Shown here: positions 47,201 through 58,451 of the stretch, in pieces
Position numbering within the stretch: the first letter of the stretch is position 1
Layout: each line of letters begins with the position of its first letter
Assembly (NCBI RefSeq): GCF_964340395.1
Contig: NC_135562.1
Location: forward strand, 14,043,796-14,105,795
Reading direction: 5' to 3'
DNA: 62,000 nucleotides
Origin: Glandiceps talaboti
Taxonomy: Eukaryota > Hemichordata > Enteropneusta > Spengelidae
Made by a program: the position numbers and the translations under genes
Notes under the pieces: generated by a model
Database searches by the model: none
What the model was told of the DNA's origin: nothing
Seen by the model: only the letters and a program-made list of their open reading frames with translations

Positions 47201-50200
47201 GTCATGAATATTTGGTTCTAGGCCTGTTGGCCCATGGTGTTTTGTGCCCACCCTTTGCCCCAGGTCCATTGCCTACCCCACCTTCACCCCTCCCTCAGCC
47301 CTTTCAAATTACTATCCAGTCTATATTTCCAACATTTTGATGTATTTATTTCTTGTTCCAGGCCAAATCTGCTGGTGCCAAGTTTGCCCTAGCTAGTAAA
47401 TATCTCAGTTTGAAGGCATTAGCACCAGAGTTACCAGCAGTAGCTGAATTCTCTACAAATGAAACCATGGGTCACTCTGCTGATAGACTGTGTGCTGCAT
47501 TTGGTGTCTCCAGGAAAGATCAGGTATATCTTGTAACGCAGTATATAGACAGAAATAAGGGTCTTCTCACCGAGCTGTGTAGCTACAAAGAGAAATCCTT
47601 TCCCTTTTTTCAGACACAAGTATTAGCAAATTACCTATGGTAACCCTTTTCCAGACAGCACATGAATAAATTTCACCTTATTCTGACGTTGATGATTCCA
47701 CACTCAAAAACAATATGAATGTTAGTCCTGAAAAATGAACTTTATATTAACTCTGGCTAGACTGTCAGTCCAGACAAGAACAAAAATCATGTAATAATCA
47801 AACCACTTTAACATTATAAAGTTTTATGATAAGGAGTTTTAAAAAGCTAAATACACATCACCATGGAAATAGCGTCCTCTAAATCACCAACAGCAAATAT
47901 CCTGGTAACAAATCTTAACCCTTGCCTAAATACTTTCGTTGTGTTTAATTGACAGGATGAGTTTGCTGTACGGTCTCATACATTAGCTGACAAAGCCACA
48001 AAGGAAGGTCTTCTAACAGACAGACTGGACTACTTGGTACCTGGTAAAAACAAACCAGTAACAAAAGACAATGGTGTCAGGGTGTCATCACCACAACAAA
48101 TGGCCAAGCTTCGCGCCGCTTTCGTCAAACCACATGGTACCATCACTGCAGCTAATTCATCGTTCTTGGTTAGTATTATAGTTATGTGACTGTCACAGCA
48201 GTTTGTTACTATTCTTGGTACCTGTACCATGTAACAGCATTTGTGTATGATGTTAAGATGATGTGAAAGTTCTCCAGCTGTGACAAGTTGGTCGCATAGG
48301 GAAAGGCAACTTTTGTACAAATGACATTGATTGTCATAAGTAGTCTGCAAGATACAACATTCATGCTATGCTGTCAGCTATGGGCTGAACAACATGACAT
48401 CTTACAGTCCATGTCAACAAATGATATGCTTATTTTATACTGATTTTCCCTTTGAGTAGCAGACAATGAGGCACAGCCACAAATCCTGAATTTGAGTTGC
48501 TTAGTTTGTAGGCTGTGTGGAGAGAATGCTTGCCAAGTCAACCCTCCAGCCTGCTTAGAGGCCAACTGGACACACACATGCTTGATATATTTTATGGATA
48601 ACCACTATTTTTGTTTGTATCTTCATCTTGTAGACCGATGGTGGTTCAGCATGTTTGATCATGTCAGAAGACAAAGCCAAAGAATTGGGATACAAACCTC
48701 TAGCTTATCTCAGAGATTACGTCTATGTTGCACAAGATCCTAAAGATCAGCTGCTGTTAGGGTAAGTGGTGTTAGAAATAGCATATTAAAATAGTCAATT
48801 TAATGTACTTACAAAATAGAAGTCACTGTGTTGTTTACATTTGCCTCTCATTTCCTAGAGTATTTAAGTGTAATCTAAATACCACAGAAACATTGTTTGA
48901 AAATTAATGCTAATAAGCATGAAAATTGCAATTTACAGTTGCAGCCTAATCCATGGTTTAAGTGTGCCGCTGATAAAAATACCACAACATCGCTGTTTGA
49001 AGGTTCATTTTAATGAGCATGCAATGTGTGCAGTGTATAGTTTCCTTTCAAACCTTGAAATAGTGATGATAAAAATAACCAGAAAGCCAGTGTTTGTAAT
49101 TTTTCTTTGTGCATGTTTTGTGAACTTTACATATTAGAAACAAATTGCTTTCTCATCGATAGGGTAAGTGTTAATTTGATGTGCTTCAGAAATAATAGTG
49201 TTCCAAAAAAGGTTGCTGTTAAATTGTTCAAGAGAACATCAACCAAATTAAGATAAGTCTCATGTTAATATGTAAACCACTCACGAATCAGTTGAAGACC
49301 AGATTACTTGTTTCAGGATAAACCCCATGGAAGCTATGAATAATATTGTTAAAAAAATATTGAACTTTCATTGAACACAGACTTCATGTCATTTCTTACA
49401 GACCAACATATGCTACACCAGCTGTATTAGAGCGCTCAGGTCTAAATATGTCTGACATTGATGTCTTTGAATACCATGAAGCCTTTGCCGGTCAAATCTT
49501 GTCTAATCTGACAGCTATGGGTTCAGACTTCTTTGCACAGAACTACATGGGAAGGAAAACAAAGGTAAGAAAGTCACATTTCGGTCAATCTGCAATAAAT
49601 GTGTACACAAGCAGGTTGAATCTTTGAGTAGTGTCAAACCTCATGAGGCATTTTGATATTTATTTTTCTTTTAATAATCAGTAACATAGGGGTTCAATAT
49701 ATAAACAGTTAGCTAATGTTTCTGATACATCATTCCAGCCATGGGAGTAACAGGGGGTCAAGATACAAACAGTTCGCTAATGTTTCTGATACATCAGTCC
49801 AGCCATGGGAGTAACAGGGGTTCAAGATACAAACAGTTAGCTAATTTTTCCGATACATCAGTCCAGCCATGGGAGTAACAGGGGTTCAAGATACAGTTAG
49901 CTAATTTTTCCTATACATCAGTCCAGCCATGGGAATAACAGGGGTTCAAGATACAAACAGTTAGCTAATTTTTCCGATACATCAGTCCAGCCATGGGAGT
50001 AACAGGGGTTCAAGATACAAACAGTTAGCTAATGTTTCCAATACATCAGTCCAGCCATGGGAGTAACATGTCAGGGGTTCAAGATACAAACAGTTAGCTA
50101 ATGTTTCCCAAAGAATGTTTATCTGTACCTGTTAAAGGCTATTGACAGTGTGCATACTTCAAATATGACTCCGTAAGATAACAAAATTTCTATCAAACCA

Positions 50201-53200
50201 TCGCATGTCATCAGCAAAAGTAATTTTCAGTTTAGTTTTAATAAGATTACTTTTGTCTCAATTTCAATTTCTTGAGTACTGGTAGCACTGGTTGGTCTAA
50301 TAAATAAATAATACAATTTATTATGAGAATTTTCATATACTGTCATTTTGGATTTCATTGCCTGTCACTTCCTAGATATATTGCCAAGGCAATTTCATGA
50401 ATAGTTTGCTAACTCTTTATTTGTACATGACCAATGCTGCAATATCCCATAAAGTATAATAAGTATTGTTACTGTTTTTAACACCTGTATAGGTTGGTAC
50501 TCCACCAATGGATAAGTTCAACCTATGGGGTGGTTCACTGTCATTGGGTCATCCATTTGGAGCAACAGGTGTAAGACTAGCTACTACTGCAGCTAACAGA
50601 CTTATCAAAGAAGATGGACAGTATGCACTTATTGCTGCTTGTGCTGCTGGGGGACATGTAAGTATTGTAGATTGACTTTCGACTGGGTTCACCTGTCAGT
50701 GGGCATTGAGTGACTTTTGACTGGCTTTGCCTGTCAGCGGGCTTGATTTTTTATTAGCTCCGCTGTCAGCGAAAGCTGAAAGCGTAGCTTTAGGTATAGG
50801 TGGGTATTGAGGTATAGAGAGTAGAGTGAATCATAGGTGTCCGTCAAACTTTTATATCTTCACTATCTACTCCGAAAGTGACAGTCGGAATTCTTCGATA
50901 TTTGGTGTGCATGTTCCCTGGGGGGAGGCTATTCAGATTTGTTCATGCCAAGTTGATCTGTGCCATTTTCAATTTTTTATGATTTTTTTTCCAAAAATGA
51001 CATTTTCATCAACTCCTCATAAACTTTAAATCAGATTGCTTTGATATGTGGTGTGTTGATGCACAGAGGGTACCTTACTTAGATTTGTTAATTTCAAGTC
51101 AGCTCGTCTTCTCTTCTATTTTTTATGATTTTTTTTTTGAAATTTGAAAAAAAAATGAATATGTTAATGAGTATAATGACCGACGCCATATTGGAAATCA
51201 CTCCGCGAGACTTTAGGTAAAGTGCAACTTTTCAAAAGACACTATTGACGTCAAACAAGCAATGTAATATGTGCTATAGTCTTAATTCTACGCATTGTGC
51301 GCCCAAATGACAAATATTTGTTCGAAAAAGGGTTGTAAACTTCAAATCCAATTCTCCATCCACCCCTCCTACAGAATGGTTCATTCCAGTATATGCACCT
51401 CCCTCATGATCAAGTTTGAATGCCTGTGAACTGAAGTGTATGGGACGATTTTTGACAGAGTCAGTCGTCAATAAAAACGATAATACTCTTTCTAAAATTA
51501 CCACATTTTGAAAGGGAAAGTACTTTGTGGTTCATTTATGGAGTTTTGTTTTTGTACGATCAATATTGGTGGCAAAATTACAGCGTCAAAATTGCCGATG
51601 TGGTAGTTCCGTACGGCGACAATCTCAAGTACCCGGATGTACGAGGGACTACCCCGGGAGCAAGTCGTTGCCAGCCGTACGTTGCAGTGTTAGCATCGTC
51701 CGAGAAATCGCTGCGTTCAGAATGTCATTATTCACAGAATTGTTTCTTTCGAGTGAAAACCCGTCTTGAATTGTATAACTCTAACAAATGAAGACATGTC
51801 AAGTTATATTTTGAAAGTTGTATCGCTAGTTTGAGACGATTTGCTCACGTACTATCGAGGCTTGGACCTTACTCCAGTTCAGCGGGAAGTTTAGCCAGTC
51901 CGATAATTCTTTCTGGTTTAGTTTACAACACTTTTGATCACACAGATTTTGTTTTTGTGATGAAAAGAAATTTAAAAAAAGATCACTTCAACCATTTCGT
52001 TGTGTTTTCTTTATGAAAGGTAATCGAACATGAACGAGTGTTACCACTGTAACCAGGAGGGTCTATGCTGTAACGTATAGCCGTGGGTTATACTTCCATG
52101 GTATAGCAAGGGTTCGACATACACGTACGCGAGTCGAGTAACTTTCTGTGATAGGTATATTAGTAGGGAGCTCAGAATTCAAACCACCGGCTATATGATG
52201 AATTCACGGTCATAGTAAAATTCATTTGATTTTTAATTTGCTATTTTGACCAACTCCGGTTGTCTATTCGCGATAAAATTACGATTAGTTTGGAAACGGG
52301 GTAGATTTTCTATGATTCCGTGTCATAAAAGCATGTGTTGTGTAGTTTTCGAAAAGCACACCCGGTGGGAAAGTCGCCCAACAGGCGATCTCGCGCCATT
52401 GCTGTACTACGTGGCACTTTATTCTGGCGGGGTGTCTCTTGAAAACGGGAATAGCGAAGGATGAGCCAATCAAGTGAGACCTTTTAAATGTAGCTAATAT
52501 TATAGCCAATAAAATTAGTTGTACGATGATTTGTGTATAATAAGGGTAAGGCTGGCCTCTACACTGTACTGGCCACGTTCAACGGAAGTAAGTGAAGCTC
52601 AATCATAACAATGGTGGCTGTCAAAATCGAAGACGCGATTTGACCGTGTTGTTATTTCAGTGAGTTTATTCAGCAAGAAAACAACGTGTTCTATGTTTTT
52701 GTACTTCCTACATGATGTGATGATCGTTTTTTTTACCGGTACAACTTACAGCCTACAATGAAACTGCTAACTTAGTTAGTAACACTGACACGGTACGATT
52801 CCGTGTTCCGTGTTCCGTGTTCATGTTTTGGGGCACATTTCTAAATACGCGAAACCAGTTATTGAATGTGTAGTGGATATTGATATTCAGTTTGAAAAAT
52901 TAAAATCCTGAACTTTATTTTGCGAACGGTTTTGTCATTTCTTAGTAATTATAGGGCCGACTGTATCACGTTTAACGTTTATGTCAACCCGGAAGTACAT
53001 AGACACGAAAATAGACGAAGTGACTTGTACATGTAATTAGTAACAAAATTTTGCTGTAACTGCTGGTAACCTTCAAATTTATTTATTTTTATGTTGTAAA
53101 TACATTCTAATATGCACTAAGGACAACACTATAAAGACTTGCTCCATGGGAAGGTAATTTTTTGTCTTTTAAAAATGCAATAGTTAGATCAATGTGTACC

Positions 53201-54671
53201 AGAAATGTTATGAGCTAGAAATAAGACCACATAACATCTTATTACTCCCCCCCCCCCAATTAAGACAAACTACTCACAGAAAGCACCAAAAAAGAGAAGA
53301 AGCTCCAAAACATAAAAAAGAGAATAAAATTACAGTAATGAGTTGATGATGCACAAACAACTACAAAGAAATAGACAGTTCAATTACAACACACGGTTTG
53401 AAATAAATATGGGGTTTGGAAAAGTGAATTAGTTGAGCAAAAACTAAGAGAGATGAAGAGCCTAAGTGAACAAGCGAAAGCACTTAAAGATAGGACCACC
53501 AGATTTTTTGCAGGACTACTACGTTATCAATTTTACTAGTCCTGTGGGATAGTGACTTTTTTACTCCAGTGTCGAACCCTGTCAATGGCTGAGAATGACT
53601 CTCTTTCGGGTACTTGGGGATTGTCGCCGTATGGAAACTAAGATGGCGATTAATACATTTCTTCCCTATATATACATCTACTACAACTAGTACAAGTTGA
53701 ATGTTGTTGACTTGGTAAATTTGTTAGAAAATTGAAATTCAAATTGCCTCAAAATTATTTTAGATCCCTAGTTTATTTCATTCATCATTGAAATTTTCCA
53801 GGGTTAAAGCTGTAAGACACTGGAATTATTTATAGCCAACCTCAAAATCCTCTTTTTTTTCTTTTTTTTGTGTGCATTTCCCAGTCATTTTTTTCTGAGA
53901 TTTTGTGCAATTTTTCATAACTGTAGATTTTTGTTATAAAATGGTGACTATGGTATAAAAGTACAATACATTACCAACTTCTGTGTAAAATGTGTTTTAT
54001 AGTGAGACATCATATGAAACCACTAACCACTTTATTGCATCGCTAAAACAAAACTGCATAGTAAAGAGCTGAAGAACTGAACCACTTCTACATGTCACCA
54101 AAATAAGAAATAAAATATAAAAAAAAACAGCGGAGCTATTCTGACCGATAGGTCGCTTGTTTTGATTGGGTTCACCTGTCAGCGGGCTTTGCCTTTGACC
54201 CTGGTACATAATATTAGTGTACACATAAATCTTTGTGTGTACATTGTGTAACAAGATAGTCAGACTAAACTATTCCTTACTATAGTTGGCAAGGAAAAAT
54301 TTATTTTCTTCAGTGGTACACTATATGACTAAAATGTGAGATACATTTATTTTTGTGACTTCAGTCAGTGGGAACAGTGTGTGACAATCAAAAATTATTT
54401 TGTGAGCATTCTGATCTGTTGTCCTTTTCTATGAATACTCTATGAATCCACGTAAAAATACATTTGTAAAACACACACACACACTCACTGTTCGATCCAG
54501 CAATCATAAGTGAAATTGGCTGTAATATTTGCAAGGTGCATGCATAAGTGAAATTAGCTGTAAGACTTTTATTTGCAAGGTGCATGCGATGTTACACGTA
54601 ATAATAATTCTTTTACTGTCTTGTCTCACTTACAGGGACATGGTATGATTGTTGAACGCTATCCTTCCTAA
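41207..54671 (+). CDS. HADHB: Mitochondrial trifunctional protein subunit beta, 3-ketoacyl-CoA thiolase (HADHB)
   Basis: Thirteen coding exons join in frame with GT/AG borders, giving 474 aa, the same length as human. Exons: 41207-41273, 43033-43168, 44335-44379, 45027-45058, 45548-45615, 46069-46156, 46805-46926, 47362-47523, 47956-48168, 48634-48761, 49402-49564, 50493-50657, 54636-54671. The N-terminus ([21 protein letters not shown]) resembles a mitochondrial presequence. Thiolase motifs are intact: nucleophile C136 in SMACISSN, H379 in [10 protein letters not shown]428 in GHPFGATG and C458 in ACAAGGHGHG. It performs the last beta-oxidation step, thiolytic release of acetyl-CoA from long-chain 3-ketoacyl-CoA, in complex with HADHA. 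The 4-kb intron before the 12-codon last exon is the longest and holds repeat insertions. Only the unusually small terminal exon needed careful placement; [11 protein letters not shown] and TAA match the family C-terminus. Confidence 0.97.
41733..41780. repeat. Perfect 21-bp hairpin in HADHB intron 1
   Basis: Left arm 41733-41753 begins TCGTTCAAACCACAGACC; right arm 41760-41780 is its exact inverse; loop GTCGTG. A partial, imperfect relative (CCAAACCTTGGTTTGAACATAGACC) lies immediately upstream. Confidence 0.85.
44622..44935 (+). repeat. Dispersed repeat family B, copy 2 (HADHB intron 3)
   Basis: Matches 23380-23715: ACCATGCATAAGCC, then TATGTCACTGG, AATATTTTTCTTCA and TGACCTAA with an inverted TTAGGTCACAAG. 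Confidence 0.65.
46949..47165. repeat. Dispersed repeat family C copy (HADHB intron 7)
   Basis: The GAGGAACACCACTCC start resembles GGGGACGTCACTCCAGG at 11041 and GGGGAACATAGCCC at 5073. The end (ACATATGTATTAGGTGAAC, then ATATTCATGA) is the inverse of CATGAATATTTATTGTTTG near 5130. Three related copies in mixed orientation are visible in the window. Confidence 0.45.
49684..50110 (+). repeat. 64-bp tandem repeat in HADHB intron 11
   Basis: About seven units built on CAGGGGTTCAAGATACAAAC, then AGTTAGCTAATTTTTCC and GATACATCAGTCCAGCCATG. One unit lacks CAAA and one carries an ATGT insertion before CAGGGG. Confidence 0.9.
50755..54138. mobile_element. Repeat-derived insertion block in HADHB intron 12
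   Basis: TAGCTCCGCTGT at about 50755 is inverted as ACAGCGGAGCTA at about 54127, bounding 3.4 kb. Related phrases flank both sides (GGGTTCACCTGTCAG at 50687, 54169). The block interior between 51560 and 52660 is richer in CpG than the rest of the gene, and simple open frames there (for example 51525-51791, 52246-52464) have no recognisable domain. It may be one element or nested insertions; no transposase was found. Confidence 0.35.
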
Positions 54672-54798
54672 ATGATGGAGTTTTCAATCACCGATACGCA
54701 ACATCAATGCATTTATCAACTATCCGCAATCGTGAAGTAAAGTGAAACACCACCTCTATCTACAATGTAATGTCCAATCCTTGTTTTCTCAGTTTGGC

Positions 54799-54804
54799 AA
54801 TAAA
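54799..54804 (+). terminator. HADHB: HADHB polyadenylation signal
   Basis: AATAAA (GGCAATAAAACC) 128 bp after the TAA stop, in a short AT-rich 3'UTR. Confidence 0.75.
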
Positions 54805-55367
54805 ACCTAATTTATTTTAAAAAATTATAGGAGTTGAAAAATTCCCTCATACTTGTAGTATATATTTCACGTACAAAATTTTTATGGGTTCCATAGACAA
54901 AGTGAGTGTTGTACTTTCCTGCAATGTATAGATTCTGAACAATTATTTCAACAACGAAAAACCTACCATCATCCAAATACTACATGTATTCATGTTATGC
55001 TTGCAACTTTTCAAAAATGTTTCACACGGTTAAAGAAAATGAAGGGACCTGTATGAACTTTATAGTTTTTCTTGATATATAAAATTATTTGAAAATATGT
55101 CCTCAAGCGCCATGACCCTCACTTTAGGCATTATTCACATTTTCATTCTACAAAAGTGCAATTTGTAGAGTTACATTTGAAGAAGTGAAGGAGAGTCGTG
55201 AACAGAAATTACAGATACTGCTGCCTGCAAGGCAGAGCAAAAAAGTGAATTGTAAGCTGAAACTTTGATGATGTTACTCATACAACAATAAGTTTTGAGT
55301 GATTTCTTCATCTAGACATTAAGTGTGTGTTATGTCGTAATACTCCTATTGTGTTTTGTGTACCATA

Positions 55368-55560
55368 CCACATTTGGACATTTATGGAGTACTCCTGCCA
55401 TATTTGGGCATAGTGAGCATGCACATTCCATATTTGGGCACATTCTATTGACAAACAAGTGCTAATGAATGCCCTTTGTCATAGTTAGCATGCTCGTTCC
55501 TTATTTGGGCGTATATTGTTCCAGTTATGGTCTAATATTTTGTGCTCATTCCATATTTGG
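55368..55560. promoter_or_regulatory. Cluster of CArG-like boxes downstream of HADHB
   Basis: Four matches to CC(A/T)6GG lie at 55398-55407, 55428-55437, 55499-55508 (CCTTATTTGG) and 55551-55560, plus one near match at 55368. CArG boxes bind SRF/MADS factors. The surrounding sequence is loosely repetitive, with GGGCATAGTGAGCATGC-like stretches, so the cluster may be a decayed tandem repeat and not an enhancer. Confidence 0.35.
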
Positions 55561-56237
55561 ACGTGATTATTGCACATCGTAATACCCTTTCAAAGATGGT
55601 GGAAATCTAACAGAATTTTTCATATAATGTGAGGATATATGTATCTAGGTATGTAATTTCCATGTGTCTAATTGAATAATTATGAAAATTACAAAATACA
55701 GCACCAGTAATATTAGCTGGGAAAACTTTGACACCATGTTATTCTTGGGAATGATTTAGTTTATGTTTATACCCAACATATTGTAAAATAAAGAAAATAT
55801 TGGTACTATACGAAAGATCTCTTATCTGCACACAGACACACACACACACACACACACACCTCCTCTTCCCACAACACCACCAACACATACTGTATGATAT
55901 AGAATGGTTGAACAAATACGATAGAAACCTCTTTTTTAAGCAGAACGTTATTTGACGACAAACATCTTAGCAACATGAACATTGCAGGTAGATATTATTT
56001 GTCAGGCTCACTGCTACATGTCATAGGTTTGCTAGTACGACTCAAATCTTACCAACATTGTTACATTTTCATGGCGGGAGCTGAGTTTAGCTTGTTCTTG
56101 CTTCCAATACTTAAAATGTAACAATTTAACTGTTGTTGAGCCAGATTAGACAATGAAACCTGGAACAAAATGACAAAAGTTTGATATCATTTCGACCTCT
56201 ATTTAAATATTAAAAGATTTGTATGTTTACCCTGTTT

Positions 56238-56345
56238 TTAGCCCCCGTCGGACGAAGTCCGAGGCGGGGGCTTTATAAATTGGGTTCTGTCCGTGCGTGC
56301 GTCCGTGCGTGCATGCATGCGTGTGTCCGTCCTCAGCCATATCTC
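56238..56345 (+). repeat. Repeat with a strong GC hairpin head
   Basis: AGCCCCCGTCGGAC, a GAA loop, then GTCCGAGGCGGGGGCT forms a near-perfect hairpin at about 56239-56272. A GTCCGTGCGTGC-type tract and TATCTCGGACAATCATGGACC follow. The organisation resembles the start of the intron-12 block at 50755 (hairpin-like head after a T-rich stretch), suggesting related dispersed repeats. Confidence 0.55.
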
Positions 56346-57116
56346 GGACAATCATGGACCGATTCCTTCCAAAATTGGTACATTCATAATTAGATATGAG
56401 TTACATATGCACGCTGATTTTCTTTTGGATGCGATGTGGTTTAGCTGATTTACAAACATTTAAAATATTTCACATGTCTGTAACAATAATTTGTAGAGTA
56501 AATTGTACATGTGTATGAACATGGGTTCAGAATTGCAATCATCGAATTCAAATTTAGATTATCGAATTCAAATTCAGATTAGATTCGGATGTTTGTAAGA
56601 GTGACTTTTGTTTTTTTATATTTGCATCGATAAAAGGTAAGGAGAATTATTATTCTTTATTGTCAATGTGCTTTGGATAATTATTAATCTTTATTGTCAA
56701 TGCGCTTTGTACCTGTATGAAAACTAGTACACACTTCATTACATACAATGCATTTCATGCTGTGCCAATCATAATTGTACATTTGTGGTAAATGGTATGT
56801 GTGTAAATAAAGCTTTTGAATGAAAGTTGTAAGCGCAAGTATGCATATTTGTTTATCAAAATCATCAAATATGGCCGGAAAACGGTTTATTGTACTTTTT
56901 GAGAATTATTTGGTCCCTATCCAATTCGTCTAATATATGAATATGTCTAATAGTGTGAATCCAAATCTGAGAATATTGTGCAAGATCGCCAACGTTATCC
57001 AAAAAGAGGCTGATGACGTATGTGCTTTAGATTTCATTCATGAATTGTAGTGCTCGCACAAAATTTCTTCCATTCTCCACGATACAGTAGATTCCGTTGT
57101 AAGTTTAACCCTACAT

Positions 57117-57230
57117 TATCAGAGTTCTCCACGAGGGGTTTTTGAGGGGCGCACCGCCCCTCTGTTTTCATGGACCGCCCCTCTGTTTGCGTTCAGCGCC
57201 CCTTTGTTTTGGTGTGAACGTCTTCAAGAG
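57117..57230. repeat. GC-rich short repeats of CGCCCCT
   Basis: Three spaced copies of (C)GCCCCTCTGTTT-like sequence and an inverted GGGGCG occur within about 80 bp, standing out in AT-rich surroundings. They resemble GC boxes. No downstream gene was recognised to which they could belong. Confidence 0.4.
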
Positions 57231-57822
57231 ATTCTATTCAATGCCGTTAAAAAGGAAGTGAACAGCGACACTGCGTCTATCATCATTTATGAACTTATTT
57301 ATCGCCTTGATTATAACAATGGTAGCCGAAACAAAAACAGTAAATGTAGTACCGTCGTAAAGTAGAAGACGGTATGTTGGTAGTTTCTATGGCCGGGTAT
57401 ATCAAGCCGGTAATTTCCAAGCCTTCCCGTATACGTAACGGTAATACAGTACGCATACGATGTACGATGTCACGGCAATTTTCGCATTGTATCGATAAAT
57501 ACGAACAAAATCCTAAAATTTATACATGTTCTTTAGAAATAACTACTCCGGTACGGTTCCATGGTAAAATTTATGTCCTAAATGATCACGTTTGGATGTG
57601 AATCGCGATCGTAGTACCACGAGGTAGCTCCAATGTGGCAGCCATGTTTGTTACTGCACATTTGCACTGAACGTATTCGGTTATTCTTAGCCCAAATTCG
57701 TCACATTAAAAATGTACGTATTTCCGGCAAATTTGGATGAAAAATTATTTTCCATTCATGAAAATTAAAAGGATATCAAATTTTAGAGAAATAAAGGGAA
57801 ATGAATTGTTTTCAATTAATTT

Positions 57823-58119
57823 TTATGAATGACATGCACCAGATTCAGTAATCAAAAATTGGAGTGAACCTTGATGTATACTACCAATAATTGCAAATTT
57901 ACCAGGGCAAGTCTGTTTTGGTGTTGGAGGACCTGGGTTTGTTTCTATATCACCTCCAAGCAGGAGCAACATCCTGGTGTAATAATTATAATACAAGTAA
58001 AGGTGAAGAATACAAGCGCAGCAGAAGGACAATATCTTTGTTAATTTTACATTGATCATGTAGTGCACAGAATAAAAACTCCCTACAGACTGCCTGTATT
58101 GTTGGACACACATTCCCAT
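57823..58119 (-). CDS. N-terminal part of a mobile-element protein with a 2A-like motif
   Basis: A 98-codon frame has a hydrophobic N-terminal stretch (ILSFCCACILHLYLYY), then GGDIETNPGP at 57928-57957. DIETNPGP fits the 2A ribosome-skipping consensus D(V/I)ExNPGP, at which the nascent chain would part between G and P. The segment after it (GKFAIIGSIHQGSLQF) resembles, from memory of the family, the start of a cysteine-peptidase-like domain found in animal transposon proteins. The frame stops after ESGACHS, where an active-site QC region would be expected. It is therefore truncated, and its apparent continuation lies on the opposite strand from 58452. Confidence 0.55.
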   Translation of the reverse strand: MGMCVQQYRQSVGSFYSVHYMINVKLTKILSFCCACILHLYLYYNYYTRMLLLLGGDIETNPGPPTPKQTCPGKFAIIGSIHQGSLQFLITESGACHS

Positions 58120-58451
58120 GATTGTTTTATTGCTAATACCTAGTCAGTAATTTGAAATATAAACTAAGACAATTGAACTTTCTATTTCTAGTTCTTTCAA
58201 GTGTTTGTATCCTTGGTACAACTTATATTGTAGTGAGTTCTAGGACAAGTTTCTAATAATGTATGTACTGTCCTATCACCTGTCTTTTATTTTATGTATG
58301 TACTGTCCTATCACATGTGTTTTATTAGATTTTGGTTGTTGTCTTTGCTTTTGTTCTCTTTGTGTTCTCTAGTTCTCTAGTGGTCTATGTTCAGACCAGC
58401 AGTTAATTTGGGACGGTGCCCAAATCCTACTTTAACCTCCTCAACTGAAGA

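Noticed and set aside
52246-52464. 72-codon ORF in HADHB intron 12 as a nested gene
   Set aside because: No recognisable domain, no clear start context or splice partners; composition alone is not enough.
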